Positions 17,468 to 27,512 are shown, counted from the stretch's first letter. The stretch: 64,000 bases of DNA from Deltaproteobacteria bacterium (GCA_016200545.1 JACQEO010000016.1:62001-126000), one strand, 5' to 3'. The notes: a model not told the origin generated them from the letters alone. Numbers and translations: made by a program.

Positions 17468-18810
17468 TGCTCGAGAAGGCGCGCGCGGTCGACGTGCTTC
17501 GCGATCGCGTCGGCGACCCGCGGCGCGTCGGCGCCGAGCTCGATGGGCAGGTTCTGGTACGTCGAGCGGACGCCGGGCAGCGTGCCGAGATGGTAAGCGG
17601 TCTTCTGATCCGCGAACTTGAGGCCGTGCGCCGTCGAGATGACGACGACGCGGTCGTGCGAGCGGACGACCTTGCGCTCGACGAGCTTACGGAGCGCGGC
17701 GAGCGCGACGCCGGTGTGTGGGCAGTTGAACATCCCGGTGCGATCGGCGCGCGCCGACTCGTCGGCGAGCTCCTGCTCGCTCGCCTGCTCGACGACGCCG
17801 TCGAAGCGCTGCAGTGTGCGGATCGCACGGCGCACGCTCACCGGGTTGCCGATCTGAATGGCGCTCGCGAGCGTCTTCTGCGCCGTCACCGGCTCGAACG
17901 TCTCGAAACCGTTCAGGAACGAGCGATAGAGCGGGTTGGCGTTCTCGGCTTGCGCGACGCAGATCCGCGGCAGCTTTTGGATGAGGCCGAGCTCCTCCAT
18001 CATCAGGAAGCCCTTGCCGAGCGCGCTCACGTTGCCGAGGTTGCCGCCGGGGATGATGATCCAGTCGGGTACCTCCCAGTCGAACTGCTGCACGATCTCG
18101 ATCGCGACCGTCTTCTGCCCCTCGATACGCAGACTGTTCATCGAATTGGCGAGGTAGATGCGTTTCTGTTTGGTGATCTCCTGTACGACCGCCATGCAGC
18201 CGTCGAAGTCGGTGTCGAGGGCGAGGACGAGCGCGCCGTTCGCGAGCGGCTGCACGAGCTGCGCCGGCGAGACCTTGTTGCGCGGCAGCAGGACGACGGC
18301 GGGGATGCCGGCGGCGGCGCAGTACGACGCGAGCGCCGCCGAGGTGTCGCCGGTCGAGGCGCAAGCGACGGCGTCGACGGGGCGGCCGTCGGCGATCATC
18401 TGCTTCACCACCGAGACGAGGACCGTCATGCCGAGGTCCTTGAACGAGCCGGTGTGGGAGTTGCCACACTGCTTCACCCACAGATCCTCGACGTGCAGCT
18501 GCTTGCCGTAGCGGTCCGCCCAGAAGAGATTGCTGTTGCCCTCGTACGTCGAGACGATGTTGACGTCGTCGATGAACGGGAGCACCCATTCCTTCTTGCC
18601 CCAGACGCCGGAGCCGAAGGGATAGGCATTGCGCTGCTGGCGGTCTTCGAAGAGGCGCATCCACGCGGCGGGGGCGCGCGTCTTCAGCGCGTCGAGGTCG
18701 TGCTGCACCTCGAGCAGGTCGCCGCACGAGGGGCAGCGATAGATGATCTCGAGCAGGCTGAACTGCCCTTCGCAGCCGTTGATGCAGCGAAACCATGCAT
18801 TGTAGCTCAT
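17464..18810 (-). CDS. thrC: Threonine synthase
   Basis: 448 residues. An N-terminal Cys4 knuckle (Cys9, Cys13, Cys26, Cys29) precedes the PLP fold. The PLP lysine is Lys124 in [25 protein letters not shown] is the substrate loop and [17 protein letters not shown] the phosphate-binding turn. It converts O-phosphohomoserine to threonine. It is the first gene of the two-gene operon with the cystathionine-synthase-like enzyme; the divergent thioesterase gene begins 117 bases away. Confidence 0.95.
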   Translation of the reverse strand: MSYNAWFRCINGCEGQFSLLEIIYRCPSCGDLLEVQHDLDALKTRAPAAWMRLFEDRQQRNAYPFGSGVWGKKEWVLPFIDDVNIVSTYEGNSNLFWADRYGKQLHVEDLWVKQCGNSHTGSFKDLGMTVLVSVVKQMIADGRPVDAVACASTGDTSAALASYCAAAGIPAVVLLPRNKVSPAQLVQPLANGALVLALDTDFDGCMAVVQEITKQKRIYLANSMNSLRIEGQKTVAIEIVQQFDWEVPDWIIIPGGNLGNVSALGKGFLMMEELGLIQKLPRICVAQAENANPLYRSFLNGFETFEPVTAQKTLASAIQIGNPVSVRRAIRTLQRFDGVVEQASEQELADESARADRTGMFNCPHTGVALAALRKLVERKVVRSHDRVVVISTAHGLKFADQKTAYHLGTLPGVRSTYQNLPIELGADAPRVADAIAKHVDRARLLEQ

Positions 18811-18927
18811 GACCCGAGAAGCTTCCGCCAGGCCGACGGAAAATGCAACTCACACTCGGTGCGGCGACGGGCGCGGCGCGCGCGCGTAATTGACTTCACG
18901 GCGAGGCCCGCCGTAGGGTTCGGCGTC

Positions 18928-19341
18928 ATGTATTCGCGAGACATCGGCGATCCTTTCACGGAATGGATGGGCGTCGAGTATCTGATCGACGAGAGCGGGC
19001 TCCGGCGCCTCGCGTTGACGCTCGGCCCGAACCACATGAGTCGGGCTAATCGTGTGCACGGCGGCGTGCTCTTCTCCCTCCTCGATACCGCGCTCGGCGG
19101 CGCGGTGGTGAACGCGCTGCCCGAGGGCAAGGGCTGCGCGACGCTCGAGCTGAAGATCAACTACTTCCGGCCGATTCAGCTGGGCCGTGTCGCCGCCGAG
19201 GGCCGACTCGTGAACCTGAGCCGCAGCACCGCCTACGCCGAGGGCGAGGTGCGCAACGAAAAGGGGAAGATCCTCGCCAAGGCGTCGGGTACCTTCTTCA
19301 TCACCGAGACGATCGTCCAGTCCGAGCGCGCCCGCCTCTGA
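18928..19341 (+). CDS. PaaI-type hotdog thioesterase
   Basis: 137 residues from the ATG at 18928. NRVHGGVLFSLLDTALGGAV is the PaaI-family motif for acyl-CoA thioesterases, followed by ATLELKINYFRPI and the strand pattern of the hotdog fold. It probably hydrolyses an aromatic or acyl-CoA ester in the cytoplasm; the substrate is not shown. It is divergent from thrC and lies alone. Confidence 0.9.
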   Translation: MYSRDIGDPFTEWMGVEYLIDESGLRRLALTLGPNHMSRANRVHGGVLFSLLDTALGGAVVNALPEGKGCATLELKINYFRPIQLGRVAAEGRLVNLSRSTAYAEGEVRNEKGKILAKASGTFFITETIVQSERARL

Positions 19342-19381
19342 CACACCCCGCGGGCTCGCGACTCGCGGCGGCGCGGCGGCA

Positions 19382-20665
19382 TCAGAGCCAGTGGTGCGCG
19401 CGGAGCACGAGGACCCAGGCAAAACCGCTGCCGAACGGCGTCGGATCGAGCCACGGGTCCATCGCGCCGATCAATCCGAGCGGGATCGACACCACATACG
19501 CCAGCCAGAAAAGGACGCGCCCGAGCCAGCTGCGGAGCATCTGGTACGCGTCCGTCAGGAAGACGTACAGCATCGGGATGAAGAGACAGAACCAGCGGAC
19601 GCCGTAGGCGTTCCCGCCGGGATCGGACGACGTCAGTAGATAGTAGCCGACGAGGACGACCGTCGGTACGAGTGCGACGCGCGCCTCGACGCGATGCGGA
19701 TGGTCGCCCGACGCGGCGATCCGCAGCATTCCCCAGACGACGAAGAGGAGGAGCGGCGTGATGACGAAGAGCCCGCGGTACCCGAAGAGGCAGAGGCCCG
19801 CGTAGCGCACCAGGCTCGCGAGCGAGTCGTGCGGCAGCGTGCTGCCGGCGAGGTGCGCGCGAGCGGCGAAATAGGAGCCGGGGTAATCGAACAGTCGCGG
19901 CTGGAGCGGGAGCGGCAGCGGGCTGCCGGAGAGTGCGATCGCGTACGCGGCGTACCCCGCGATCGCCACCGCGGTGCCCGCCGCGAACACCAGCGCCGCC
20001 GCGCCACGTCGCGATGACCCCGGCCACAGCACGTAGACGAGAAACGCCGGCATGTAGAACGCGGCACCGTGGTCGGTGAGCGCGGCGAGGCCGGTCGCGA
20101 GCGCGCTCCCGGCGACGCTCGCGAGCCCGCCTCCGAACCGCCGCCACCGCCAGAGCAACAGGAAGCCGACGAGGAGCGCCGTCGCCGAGGGCGGGTGATT
20201 CGAGAACGTTACGCTGTAGGCGGTGTTCAAGGTTCCGAAGCCGATCGCGAGGACCGTCGCCGCGCGCCAGCGAGGGTCGGGCACGATGCGGTGGAGAAAC
20301 CACGCCAGCATGACGAGGCCCGCGACCGTGGTGACGCCGACAGTGAGGAGGGTCGTCCAATAGTAGGCGCGGGCGAGATCGCGGCGGAACGTGATGCCGA
20401 GCGCGGTCTCGGCGGCGTACACCGGGACCGCAAGGAAGGCGAGCGCTGGCGGCTTGTCGGAGTAGAAGCGCCCGTCAATGCGGGCGACGTCGCCGGTGAA
20501 GCGCGACATGTGGGTGCCGTCGACCCACATGTGGCCGTGCTCGACGATCGCCTCGACCATCGCCAGGCGTGAGGCGTCGTTCCAACCGCCTTGGCGCGTG
20601 TGTGTGGCGACGACGAGGAAGAGCGCGACCGCGGCAAGCGCGGCCGGCACGAGCCAGCGCGTCAC
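19382..20665 (-). CDS. GT-C (GT39-like) membrane glycosyltransferase
   Basis: 427 residues with about ten membrane segments. DGRFYSDKPPALAFLAVPVY resembles the D-K-P-P region of GT39/ArnT-like enzymes, which transfer a sugar from a polyprenyl-phosphate donor on the periplasmic side. The start is a GTG overlapping the TGA of the upstream gene (GTGA), so it is translationally coupled to the second GT-C gene. Donor and acceptor are unknown. Confidence 0.75.
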   Translation of the reverse strand: MTRWLVPAALAAVALFLVVATHTRQGGWNDASRLAMVEAIVEHGHMWVDGTHMSRFTGDVARIDGRFYSDKPPALAFLAVPVYAAETALGITFRRDLARAYYWTTLLTVGVTTVAGLVMLAWFLHRIVPDPRWRAATVLAIGFGTLNTAYSVTFSNHPPSATALLVGFLLLWRWRRFGGGLASVAGSALATGLAALTDHGAAFYMPAFLVYVLWPGSSRRGAAALVFAAGTAVAIAGYAAYAIALSGSPLPLPLQPRLFDYPGSYFAARAHLAGSTLPHDSLASLVRYAGLCLFGYRGLFVITPLLLFVVWGMLRIAASGDHPHRVEARVALVPTVVLVGYYLLTSSDPGGNAYGVRWFCLFIPMLYVFLTDAYQMLRSWLGRVLFWLAYVVSIPLGLIGAMDPWLDPTPFGSGFAWVLVLRAHHWL

Positions 20666-22056
20666 GCGCGTCCCGTCTCGCGACGCGGGTGCGGCGCGTC
20701 GGTCTCGTCGTCGCGACGCCGGGCGGTGGCGACCGCCGCGAACACGCCTGCGGTCGCGCCGAGGCTGACGATCGTCAGCGCCCACTCGCGCGGTCGATCA
20801 CGGTCGCGGAGCGCGCGACGCGCTGCTTGACGTGCCGGCGGCAGCGTCCGCTCGTTCGGAAGCGCGTGCACGGCAAGCAGGTTTCCCCATTGCCAGGAGA
20901 GGATCTGCAGCGTAGCGGCGACCAACATCACCGCCGCGCTCGGGATGCTGCCAGGAATGAGGCACGCGAGCGCGATCAGAAAGGGTGCGGTGAACGCGGT
21001 GTACGTCCCGTGTACCCGCGTCGGGAAGGTCACGGCGGCGAGGGTCACGAGCGCGGCGAGCGGTACGAACGCCAGCTGCCGCCGATCGGGATGCCGGCGC
21101 TCCCAGCGGCGCGTGAGCGCGAACGCGACCAGCAGCCCCGCTGCGAGGAGCGCCGTGCCCCAGGTGTCGCGCGCGACGCCGAAGAGCGGCGTCTGCGAGT
21201 CGAGCGTGCCGTTCAGCAGGAGCTCGGCGTACCAGACGTTGAACGTCAGCATCGTCGTCCAGTGGAGACGGTAGACGTAGTTGGCGAGGTAGGTCGTGCG
21301 CAGCCAGGCGACGCCGGAAGTGAGCCAGAAGGGCAAGGCGAGCGCGTTCACGACGACACCCGCCGCCACACCGCCGGCGACGATCCGCAAGCGCGACGCG
21401 CGGAACGCGAATGCGTAGGCCCAGAGCGGCGCGACGAGTACCGCCGACGGCTTGAGCGCCAGCGCCGCGCCCCAGAGCGCGCCGGCGAGGAGCCAGCGCT
21501 CGCGTCCCATCGCCCAGACCATCCATACGATGGGCGCGAGAATCCAACTTTCGGTCTGGCCCCAGAACGGGCCGTCGGCGAGGAGCGGTGGGGCGAGCCA
21601 GGTGGCGGCGAACGCGATCACCGCGACCGTGCCGCCCGCGAAGCTCCGCACCAATGCCGCCACGCCGACCGCGGTGGCGAGCTCGGCGATCGACGTGCCG
21701 AGCGCGAACACCGCGCGCGCCGTCACCGTGTTGGCGATGCGCGTCGGGTCGAGGGCGGCGAGCAGGCGACCTTGGACCCAGAAGACGTACGCGGCGAGCG
21801 GCGGGTAGTTGAGACGCTCGCCGGTTCCGGTGACGATCGACTGCCGCTCGCCGTCGATGTACGCGATCGCGGGACAGGCCCCGGGCGGTCGGCGGTACAG
21901 AGCGAGGACCCCGGCGTCGACGGCCTCACGGCCCCAGCACACGTAGTCGACGTGATCGCCGAGAAACCCGTAGTGCGGGGCGAGCTCGATCAGCCACGCG
22001 CGCGCGACGAGGCCGGCGAGCGTTGCGGCGACGACGATGGCGGCCGCGCGGCTCAT
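20662..22056 (-). CDS. GT-C membrane glycosyltransferase-like protein
   Basis: 464 residues starting at the ATG at 22056, with many hydrophobic helices. Early luminal acidic motif FLGDHVDYVCWG, then LNYPPLAAYVFW and DGPFWGQTESWIL, are similar in type to ALG6/DUF2029-like mannosyl- and glucosyltransferases. It forms a two-gene operon with the next GT-C gene. Its role in a surface glycan or glycolipid is an inference. Confidence 0.7.
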   Translation of the reverse strand: MSRAAAIVVAATLAGLVARAWLIELAPHYGFLGDHVDYVCWGREAVDAGVLALYRRPPGACPAIAYIDGERQSIVTGTGERLNYPPLAAYVFWVQGRLLAALDPTRIANTVTARAVFALGTSIAELATAVGVAALVRSFAGGTVAVIAFAATWLAPPLLADGPFWGQTESWILAPIVWMVWAMGRERWLLAGALWGAALALKPSAVLVAPLWAYAFAFRASRLRIVAGGVAAGVVVNALALPFWLTSGVAWLRTTYLANYVYRLHWTTMLTFNVWYAELLLNGTLDSQTPLFGVARDTWGTALLAAGLLVAFALTRRWERRHPDRRQLAFVPLAALVTLAAVTFPTRVHGTYTAFTAPFLIALACLIPGSIPSAAVMLVAATLQILSWQWGNLLAVHALPNERTLPPARQAARRALRDRDRPREWALTIVSLGATAGVFAAVATARRRDDETDAPHPRRETGRA

Positions 22057-22157
22057 GCGCGTGACGCGGAGCCGGTTAGGTGGGTGCCGATCGAAGGCGG
22101 AAGGGGCGTCGGCATCGCGCCCTCTGCGATGCCTCGGCGGTGCCCGGAAAGTCAACC

Positions 22158-22187
22158 GGAGGAGCGACGCGGCGCCGTCGCTCCTCC
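22158..22187. terminator. 12-bp perfect stem-loop
   Basis: GGAGGAGCGACG and CGTCGCTCCTCC pair perfectly around a 6-base loop. It sits just after the stop of the Hsp20 remnant on the minus strand and 102 bases before the GT-C operon, so it probably was, or is, the terminator of the heat-shock gene. A short T-rich stretch (GTTGACTTT) follows on the minus strand. Confidence 0.6.
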
Positions 22188-22212
22188 GTGATCGATCCGG
22201 GGACGGTGCGAC

Positions 22213-22311
22213 TCAGCCCGCCGCGACCGTGATCCGCCGTGGCTTCGCGCGCTCGGCCTTGGGGAGCGTCAGCTCGAGCACGCCGTTGGTCACGCATGCG
22301 CTGATCCGCTT
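22213..22311 (-). pseudogene. 3' remnant of an Hsp20/alpha-crystallin small heat-shock gene
   Basis: About 32 codons read ISACVTNGVLELTLPKAE, then RAKPRRITVAAG and a stop. This is the characteristic C-terminus of bacterial Hsp20 proteins (NGVLELTLPK followed by K-P-R-R-I). No start codon or alpha-crystallin domain precedes it; the sequence upstream is instead the promoter/operator of a TetR gene. The 5' part has been lost. Confidence 0.75.
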
Positions 22312-22329
22312 TCGGCACCCTTGCAACCG

Positions 22330-22349
22330 TACCTACAGACCTGTAGGTA
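22330..22349. promoter_or_regulatory. Perfect palindromic TetR-type operator
   Basis: TACCTACAG and CTGTAGGTA form perfect 9-base arms around AC, ending 5 bases before the GTG start of the TetR gene. Length, symmetry and placement match operators of TetR/AcrR regulators, so autoregulation and control of the downstream acyl-CoA dehydrogenase operon are likely (inference). Confidence 0.75.
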
Positions 22350-22354
22350 GGGGC

Positions 22355-23008
22355 GTGCCCCGCCCCCGCCCCGTCGCCGAGCGTCCTGACGACACGCGCG
22401 AGCGCATCATCGACGCCGCCCAGGAAATCTTCGCCCGCGACGGCTTCGTGGGCGCCACGATGCTGGAGATCGCCGACAAGGTCGGCATCCAGCGTCCGAG
22501 CCTCTTCTACCATTTCAAGAACAAGGAGGCGCTGTTCGTCGCCGCGCACGAGCAGGTCTTCGCCCGCATCGAGCCGGTCTTCCGCGAGAGCCTGGTTCCG
22601 GACGGCGATCCCTTCGTCCAGCTCGATCGGGTGACCCGTACCGTGCTGGCGGTGATGGCGGAGCAGCCCGGCTTCGCGCGCATGGTGGCGCGCACGGCGG
22701 TCGATCGGCATCCGGCGGCGGTGCGCATCGTCCGCGGCTATCTGCAGCCGCTGGTGGACGTATCGGTCGATTTCCTCCGCCGCTGGCAGCGGCGCGGCGT
22801 CTTCCGCAGCGACATCGATCCTTTTTTCTTCACCTTGAACAGCTGGGGTGCGGCGCTGATCTACTTCACGGCGCGCGACCTCTTGGCGCCGGCGCCGCGC
22901 GGCACGAAGGATCGTCAGCGTTTCACCCGCAGTCTGCTGCAAATGGGCAATCGGGCACTCGCGGTGCCGCGTGGCCGTCGGCCGGCCGCCGCCCGCGCGA
23001 TGACCTGA
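22355..23008 (+). CDS. TetR/AcrR family transcriptional regulator
   Basis: 217 residues from a GTG at 22355. The DNA-binding domain is at about 12-58: [18 protein letters not shown], then [20 protein letters not shown]. The position of a perfect palindrome immediately upstream and of acyl-CoA dehydrogenase and thiolase genes 30 bases downstream suggests a regulator of fatty-acid or related acyl-CoA degradation that senses an acyl ligand. The ATG-less start is supported by the lack of any other early start codon in frame. Confidence 0.9.
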   Translation: MPRPRPVAERPDDTRERIIDAAQEIFARDGFVGATMLEIADKVGIQRPSLFYHFKNKEALFVAAHEQVFARIEPVFRESLVPDGDPFVQLDRVTRTVLAVMAEQPGFARMVARTAVDRHPAAVRIVRGYLQPLVDVSVDFLRRWQRRGVFRSDIDPFFFTLNSWGAALIYFTARDLLAPAPRGTKDRQRFTRSLLQMGNRALAVPRGRRPAAARAMT

Positions 23009-23038
23009 GCACCCCTGCACACCCGACCAGGAGAACGC

Positions 23039-24178
23039 ATGGAACGCACGATCTTCAGCGCCGAGCACGAGCTCTTCCGCGAGCAGTTCAAGAAGTTCTG
23101 CGCCCGCGAGGTGACGCCGAACATCGAGCGCTGGGAGCAGCAGCGCATCGTCGATCGCGACGCCTGGCGCAAGGCGGGCGCCCAAGGCTTTCTCTGTCCC
23201 TGGGCGGATCCCAAATACGGCGGCTCCGGCGTCGACTTCGTGTACTCGGCGATCATCGACGAGGAGATCATCCGCGCCGGCTCCTCGGGGTTCGCGCTGT
23301 CGCTGCACAGCGACATCTGCGTGCCCTACCTCGACACCTACGGCACCGACGAGCAAAAGGCGCGCTGGATGCCCGGCTGCGTGAGCGGCGATCTCGTCAC
23401 CGCGATCGCGATGACCGAGCCCAATACCGGATCCGACTTGGCCGCCATCAAGACCAGCGCGATCCGCGACGACGGCCACTACGTCCTGAACGGCGAGAAG
23501 ACGTTCATCTCGAACGGTATCCTCTGCGACCTGGTGATCGTCGCCGCCAAGACCGATCCGCAATCGACCCATGGCGGCGTGAGCCTGTTCGTCGTCGAGG
23601 ACGGCACACCCGGATTCGAGAAGGGGCGGAAGCTCGACAAGATGGGCATGCACTCGCAAGACACCGCCGAGCTGCACTTCAACGACTGCCGGGTTCCGGC
23701 CACCAGCCTCCTCGGACAGGAAGGCAGCGGCTTCTATTACCTGATGGAGAAGCTGCAGCAGGAACGCCTGGTGTGCGCGATCGGCGCCCAGGCGGCCGCC
23801 GAGGTCGTCCTCGAAGAGACGATCACGTACACGCAGGAGCGCAGCGCCTTCGGCAAGCCGCTCAGCAAGTTCCAGAACACGCAGTTCAAGCTGGTGGAGA
23901 TCGCGACCGAGATCGAGCTCGGCCGCGTCTTCGTCGATCGGCTGATCGCCGAGCATATCAAGGGCACGCCGATCGTCAAAGAGACCAGCATGGCCAAGTG
24001 GTGGGTCACGGAGATGTGCAAGCGCAACATCGACCTCTGCCTGCAATTCTACGGCGGGTACGGCTACATGGAGGAGTATCCCGTGTGCCGCGCCTACCGC
24101 GACGCGCGCATCCAGACGATCTTCGCCGGCACGACGGAGATCATGAAGATCATCATCGCCAAGAGCATGGGCCTCTAA
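23039..24178 (+). CDS. Acyl-CoA dehydrogenase
   Basis: 379 residues, full length. [17 protein letters not shown] is the FAD/substrate motif and [20 protein letters not shown] the C-terminal signature. The position of the MCAD-type catalytic Glu is Ala (IFAGTTEI), but Glu242 lies in LQQERLV, as in long-chain and isovaleryl-type enzymes that keep the base on that helix. It would desaturate an acyl-CoA at C2-C3 and pass electrons to ETF. It follows tetR by 30 bases with AGGAGA before the ATG, and precedes a thiolase in the same operon. Confidence 0.93.
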   Translation: MERTIFSAEHELFREQFKKFCAREVTPNIERWEQQRIVDRDAWRKAGAQGFLCPWADPKYGGSGVDFVYSAIIDEEIIRAGSSGFALSLHSDICVPYLDTYGTDEQKARWMPGCVSGDLVTAIAMTEPNTGSDLAAIKTSAIRDDGHYVLNGEKTFISNGILCDLVIVAAKTDPQSTHGGVSLFVVEDGTPGFEKGRKLDKMGMHSQDTAELHFNDCRVPATSLLGQEGSGFYYLMEKLQQERLVCAIGAQAAAEVVLEETITYTQERSAFGKPLSKFQNTQFKLVEIATEIELGRVFVDRLIAEHIKGTPIVKETSMAKWWVTEMCKRNIDLCLQFYGGYGYMEEYPVCRAYRDARIQTIFAGTTEIMKIIIAKSMGL

Positions 24179-24204
24179 CTTCCGAGAAGGAGACAGGAGA
24201 CGAC

Positions 24205-25389
24205 ATGAAGCTTGAGAGAAAAGTGTGCGTGATCGGCGTCGGGATGACGAAGTTCCACAAGCCCGGTGTGATGGACTATCCGGAGCTCAGCAAGGACGCG
24301 GGCGAGCAGGCGCTGAAGGACGCCGGCGTGGCGTACGACCGCGTGGAGCAGGCGTTCGTCGGCTACGTCTACGGCGACTCGACATGCGGCCAACGCGCCG
24401 TCTATCAGCTCGGGCTCACCGGCATTCCCGTCTACAACGTCAACAACAACTGCTCGACCGGGTCGACGGCGCTCTACCTCGCGTACCAGGCGATCGGCAG
24501 CGGCATGAACGACTGCGTCCTCGCCCTCGGCTTCGAGAAGATGGAGCGCGGCTCGCTCGGGGCCAAGTTCACCGATCGCACCAACCCCATGGATCAGCAC
24601 GTGAAGGTCATGCTCGAGCGCCAGGGCTTCGAGCAGGCGCCGCCCGCGGCCCAGATGTTCGGCGGTGCCGGCCGCGAGCACATGCAGAAATACGGCACCA
24701 CCAAGGAGCAGCTTGCGAAGGTCGCCGTCAAGAACCGGCGCCACGCCGTCCACAACGAGCGCTCGCAGTTCCGCCAGGCGTCGTCACTCGAGGAGGTCCT
24801 CGCCGCGCCGCTGGTCTTCGATCCCCTCACCAAGTTCCAGTGCTGCCCGACGAGCGACGGCGCCGCGGCGGCGGTGCTGTGCTCCGAGGAGTTCGCGCGC
24901 AGGCTCGGCATCAGCAACCCGGTCACGATCGCCGGCATGACGATGAAGACCGACTTCCAGAGCACGTTCGAGCCGCCGTCGATGATCAAGATGGTGGGCC
25001 AGGACCTGACGCGCGCCGCCGCCAAGGAGGTCTACGAGCGCGCCGGTCTCGGACCCGAGGACATCGACGTCATCGAGCTCCACGATTGCTTCACGCCGAA
25101 CGAGCTCATCACCTACGAGGGGCTCGGCCTCTGCGGCGAGGGCGAGGCCGGGAAGTTGATCGACGACGACGCGACGACCTACGGCGGCACGTGGGTGGTG
25201 AATCCGTCGGGCGGCCTGCTCTCGAAGGGCCATCCGCTCGGCGCGACCGGTCTCGCACAGTGCTTCGAGCTGAGCCAGCAGCTCCGCGGCCTCTGCGGCC
25301 CGCGGCAGGTCGAGGGCGCGAAGGTGGCGCTGCAGCACAACCTCGGCCTCGGCGGCGCCTGCGTCGTCAGCATGTACCAGCGCGGGTGA
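24205..25389 (+). CDS. Thiolase / SCP2-type lipid-transfer thiolase
   Basis: 394 residues. The nucleophile is Cys83 in [11 protein letters not shown]; the C-terminal active-site histidines lie in [11 protein letters not shown] and [13 protein letters not shown], the pattern of SCP-x-like thiolases used for branched or steroid-like acyl-CoAs. It would cleave 3-ketoacyl-CoA. It lies 26 bases after the acyl-CoA dehydrogenase with an AGGAGA ribosome-binding site, so both act on the same pathway. No enoyl-CoA hydratase is encoded nearby. Confidence 0.92.
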   Translation: MKLERKVCVIGVGMTKFHKPGVMDYPELSKDAGEQALKDAGVAYDRVEQAFVGYVYGDSTCGQRAVYQLGLTGIPVYNVNNNCSTGSTALYLAYQAIGSGMNDCVLALGFEKMERGSLGAKFTDRTNPMDQHVKVMLERQGFEQAPPAAQMFGGAGREHMQKYGTTKEQLAKVAVKNRRHAVHNERSQFRQASSLEEVLAAPLVFDPLTKFQCCPTSDGAAAAVLCSEEFARRLGISNPVTIAGMTMKTDFQSTFEPPSMIKMVGQDLTRAAAKEVYERAGLGPEDIDVIELHDCFTPNELITYEGLGLCGEGEAGKLIDDDATTYGGTWVVNPSGGLLSKGHPLGATGLAQCFELSQQLRGLCGPRQVEGAKVALQHNLGLGGACVVSMYQRG

Positions 25390-25436
25390 GCGCCGCGCTC
25401 GCCATTTGCGCCGGCGCAGTATAACAGCGGTGCGCC

Positions 25437-26759
25437 ATGAGTGCGGCGCTCCCCGTCTACACGATTCTCCCGTTCGCGGCGTTGCTGCTCGCGATCGCGC
25501 TCTTACCGCTCTCGATCCCGGAGTGGTGGGACCAGAATCGCAACAAGGGGATCGTTGCCGCCGCCTGCGCGCTGCCCGTCGCGGTGTACCTGGTGGCGGC
25601 GTGGGGGCACGAAGGCGCGGGCGAGCTTTTGCGGACGGGGCGGGATTACTGCTCGTTCCTGGTGCTGCTCGGATCGCTGTTCGTCATCACGAGCGGCATC
25701 TACGTCAAAGGGTCGCTCTCGGGCACCCCGCTCATGAACTCCGCGCTCTTGCTCATCGGTGCGCTGCTGGCGAGCCTCATCGGCACCACCGGCGCATCGG
25801 TCCTCCTCATCCGGCCGCTGCTGCGTGCCAACGAGTCGCGCCAGGCGCGCTCCCATCTCGTCGTCTTCTTCATCTTCATGGTCTCGAACTGCGGCGGTCT
25901 CCTGACGCCGCTCGGCGATCCGCCGCTCTTCCTCGGGTTTCTGAACGGAGTGCCCTTCCAATGGACGTTCCGGCTCTGGCCCGAGTGGTTGATGGTGAAC
26001 GGCATCCTGCTCGTCGTCGCGAACGTCTGGGACCAGGTCGTCCTCGACCGCGAGGAGCGCGAGCGTCCGGGATCGCAGCTCGAGGAGCTAATGGAGCATC
26101 AGCCGCTGCGCATCATGGGCATGCACAACTTCCTCTTCCTCGGCGCGATCATCGTGATCGTCTACGCGTCGGGACGGGGCATCGGCACCGGCGGCCACGC
26201 CTGGCCGTTCGGATGGCAGGAAGGGCTGATGGCGGCGGCGGCGCTGGCATCCTTCTTCTCGACGCCCGAGGAGTACCACGTCCACAACCGCTTCAACTTC
26301 GGGCCGATCATCGAGGTCGCGGTGCTCTTCGCCGGTATCTTCGTGACCATGGGACCGGCGCTGCTCATCCTGAACGCGCGCGGCGGTGAGCTCGGGCTCC
26401 GCGAACCCTGGCAGCTCTTCTGGGCGAGCGGCACGCTCTCGAGCTTCCTCGACAACGCGCCGACGTACCTGACCTTCGCGGCGACCGCGGCCGGCCTGAA
26501 GGGCGTCGTCGCCGAAGGTCGTTACCTCGCCGACTTTCTCGCCCTCGGTCCCAGCGCCGAGGCGCTGTTGCGCGCCGTCAGCGTCGGCTCGGTGTGCATG
26601 GGTGCCAACAGCTACATCGGCAACGGGCCGAACTTCATGGTGAAGGCGATCGCCGAGCACAACGGCGTGCGGATGCCGAGCTTCTTCGGATACATGGCGT
26701 ACTCGGTCGGCATCCTCGTCCCGATCTTCATCGTGATGACGTTCGTTTTCTTCCGCTGA
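25437..26759 (+). CDS. Sodium:proton antiporter-like protein (NhaD/CitM type ion transporter)
   Basis: 440 residues, about 11-12 membrane helices. SNCGGLLTPLGDPPLFLGFL and SSFLDNAPTYLTF are the two conserved inverted-repeat hairpin regions of the ion-transporter superfamily containing NhaD and anion permeases, and GANSYIGNGPNFMVKAIAEH is typical of the antiporter branch. It probably exchanges Na+ and H+ across the inner membrane; other ions are possible. It lies 47 bases behind the thiolase and may be cotranscribed. Confidence 0.82.
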   Translation: MSAALPVYTILPFAALLLAIALLPLSIPEWWDQNRNKGIVAAACALPVAVYLVAAWGHEGAGELLRTGRDYCSFLVLLGSLFVITSGIYVKGSLSGTPLMNSALLLIGALLASLIGTTGASVLLIRPLLRANESRQARSHLVVFFIFMVSNCGGLLTPLGDPPLFLGFLNGVPFQWTFRLWPEWLMVNGILLVVANVWDQVVLDREERERPGSQLEELMEHQPLRIMGMHNFLFLGAIIVIVYASGRGIGTGGHAWPFGWQEGLMAAAALASFFSTPEEYHVHNRFNFGPIIEVAVLFAGIFVTMGPALLILNARGGELGLREPWQLFWASGTLSSFLDNAPTYLTFAATAAGLKGVVAEGRYLADFLALGPSAEALLRAVSVGSVCMGANSYIGNGPNFMVKAIAEHNGVRMPSFFGYMAYSVGILVPIFIVMTFVFFR

Positions 26760-26790
26760 GCTAGGCTCGCGCATTGTTTGCGGATCGGGG

Positions 26791-27495
26791 CTAGAAGGTC
26801 GCGGGTCGCGCGGTGGCGGCGGCGAGGTGCGCGAGGTACTCGGCGCGCGGGATCTCGACGACGCCGAGCGAGGCGAGGTGCGGCGTCTGCAACTGCACGT
26901 CGAAGAGCGTGAAGCCGTGGGCACGCAGCCGCTCGACGAGCGCCGCGAGCCCGGTCTTCGAAGCGTCGCGTACACGGTGGAACATCGACTCGGCGGCGAA
27001 GAAGCCGCCGATCGCGAGGCCGTAGACGCCGCCCGCCAGCACCTCGCCGTCCCAGACTTCGATACTGTGCGCCCAGCCGAGCGCGTGGAGGTGTGTGTAG
27101 GCGGCGTGGATCGCGGGCGTGATCCAAGTGCCGTCCGAGCGGTCGGCACACGCGGCGATCACGTCCGCGTAGGCGCGATTCACCGTCACGCGGAAGCGGC
27201 CGCGGCGCTGCGTCCGTTGCAGGCTGCGCGACACGTGCATGCCGTCGAGCGGCAGGATCGCGCGCGGATCGGGCGACCACCAAAAGAGCGTCCCGGCGGC
27301 ATCCGGCCAGGGGAAGATGCCGCTGCGGTAGGCAGCGAGGATCGTGCCCGGCTCGAGATCGCCGCCGCCCGCGAGGAGTCCCGAGGCGATCGCGTCGCGC
27401 GGATCGGGCATACGATACAGCGTCGGCGGCGGCTCGATCGGCGGCGTCGGTACCCGCGGGGCGTCCCCACCGGTCGCGAGCCTCTCCTCGGTCAT
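26791..27495 (-). CDS. aat: Leucyl/phenylalanyl-tRNA--protein transferase
   Basis: 234 residues. ASGLLAGGGDLEPGTILAAY, RSGIFPWPD and FWWSPDPRAILPLDGMHVS are the conserved N-terminal blocks, and FFAAESMFHRVRDASKTGL contains the catalytic region. It transfers Leu or Phe from tRNA to N-terminal basic residues in the N-end rule pathway. A proline-rich N-terminal extension of about 25 residues precedes the core. It follows a metallo-beta-lactamase-fold gene by 17 bases, likely one transcript. Confidence 0.95.
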   Translation of the reverse strand: MTEERLATGGDAPRVPTPPIEPPPTLYRMPDPRDAIASGLLAGGGDLEPGTILAAYRSGIFPWPDAAGTLFWWSPDPRAILPLDGMHVSRSLQRTQRRGRFRVTVNRAYADVIAACADRSDGTWITPAIHAAYTHLHALGWAHSIEVWDGEVLAGGVYGLAIGGFFAAESMFHRVRDASKTGLAALVERLRAHGFTLFDVQLQTPHLASLGVVEIPRAEYLAHLAAATARPATF

Positions 27496-27512
27496 CGACC
27501 TCCCCGGACGCG

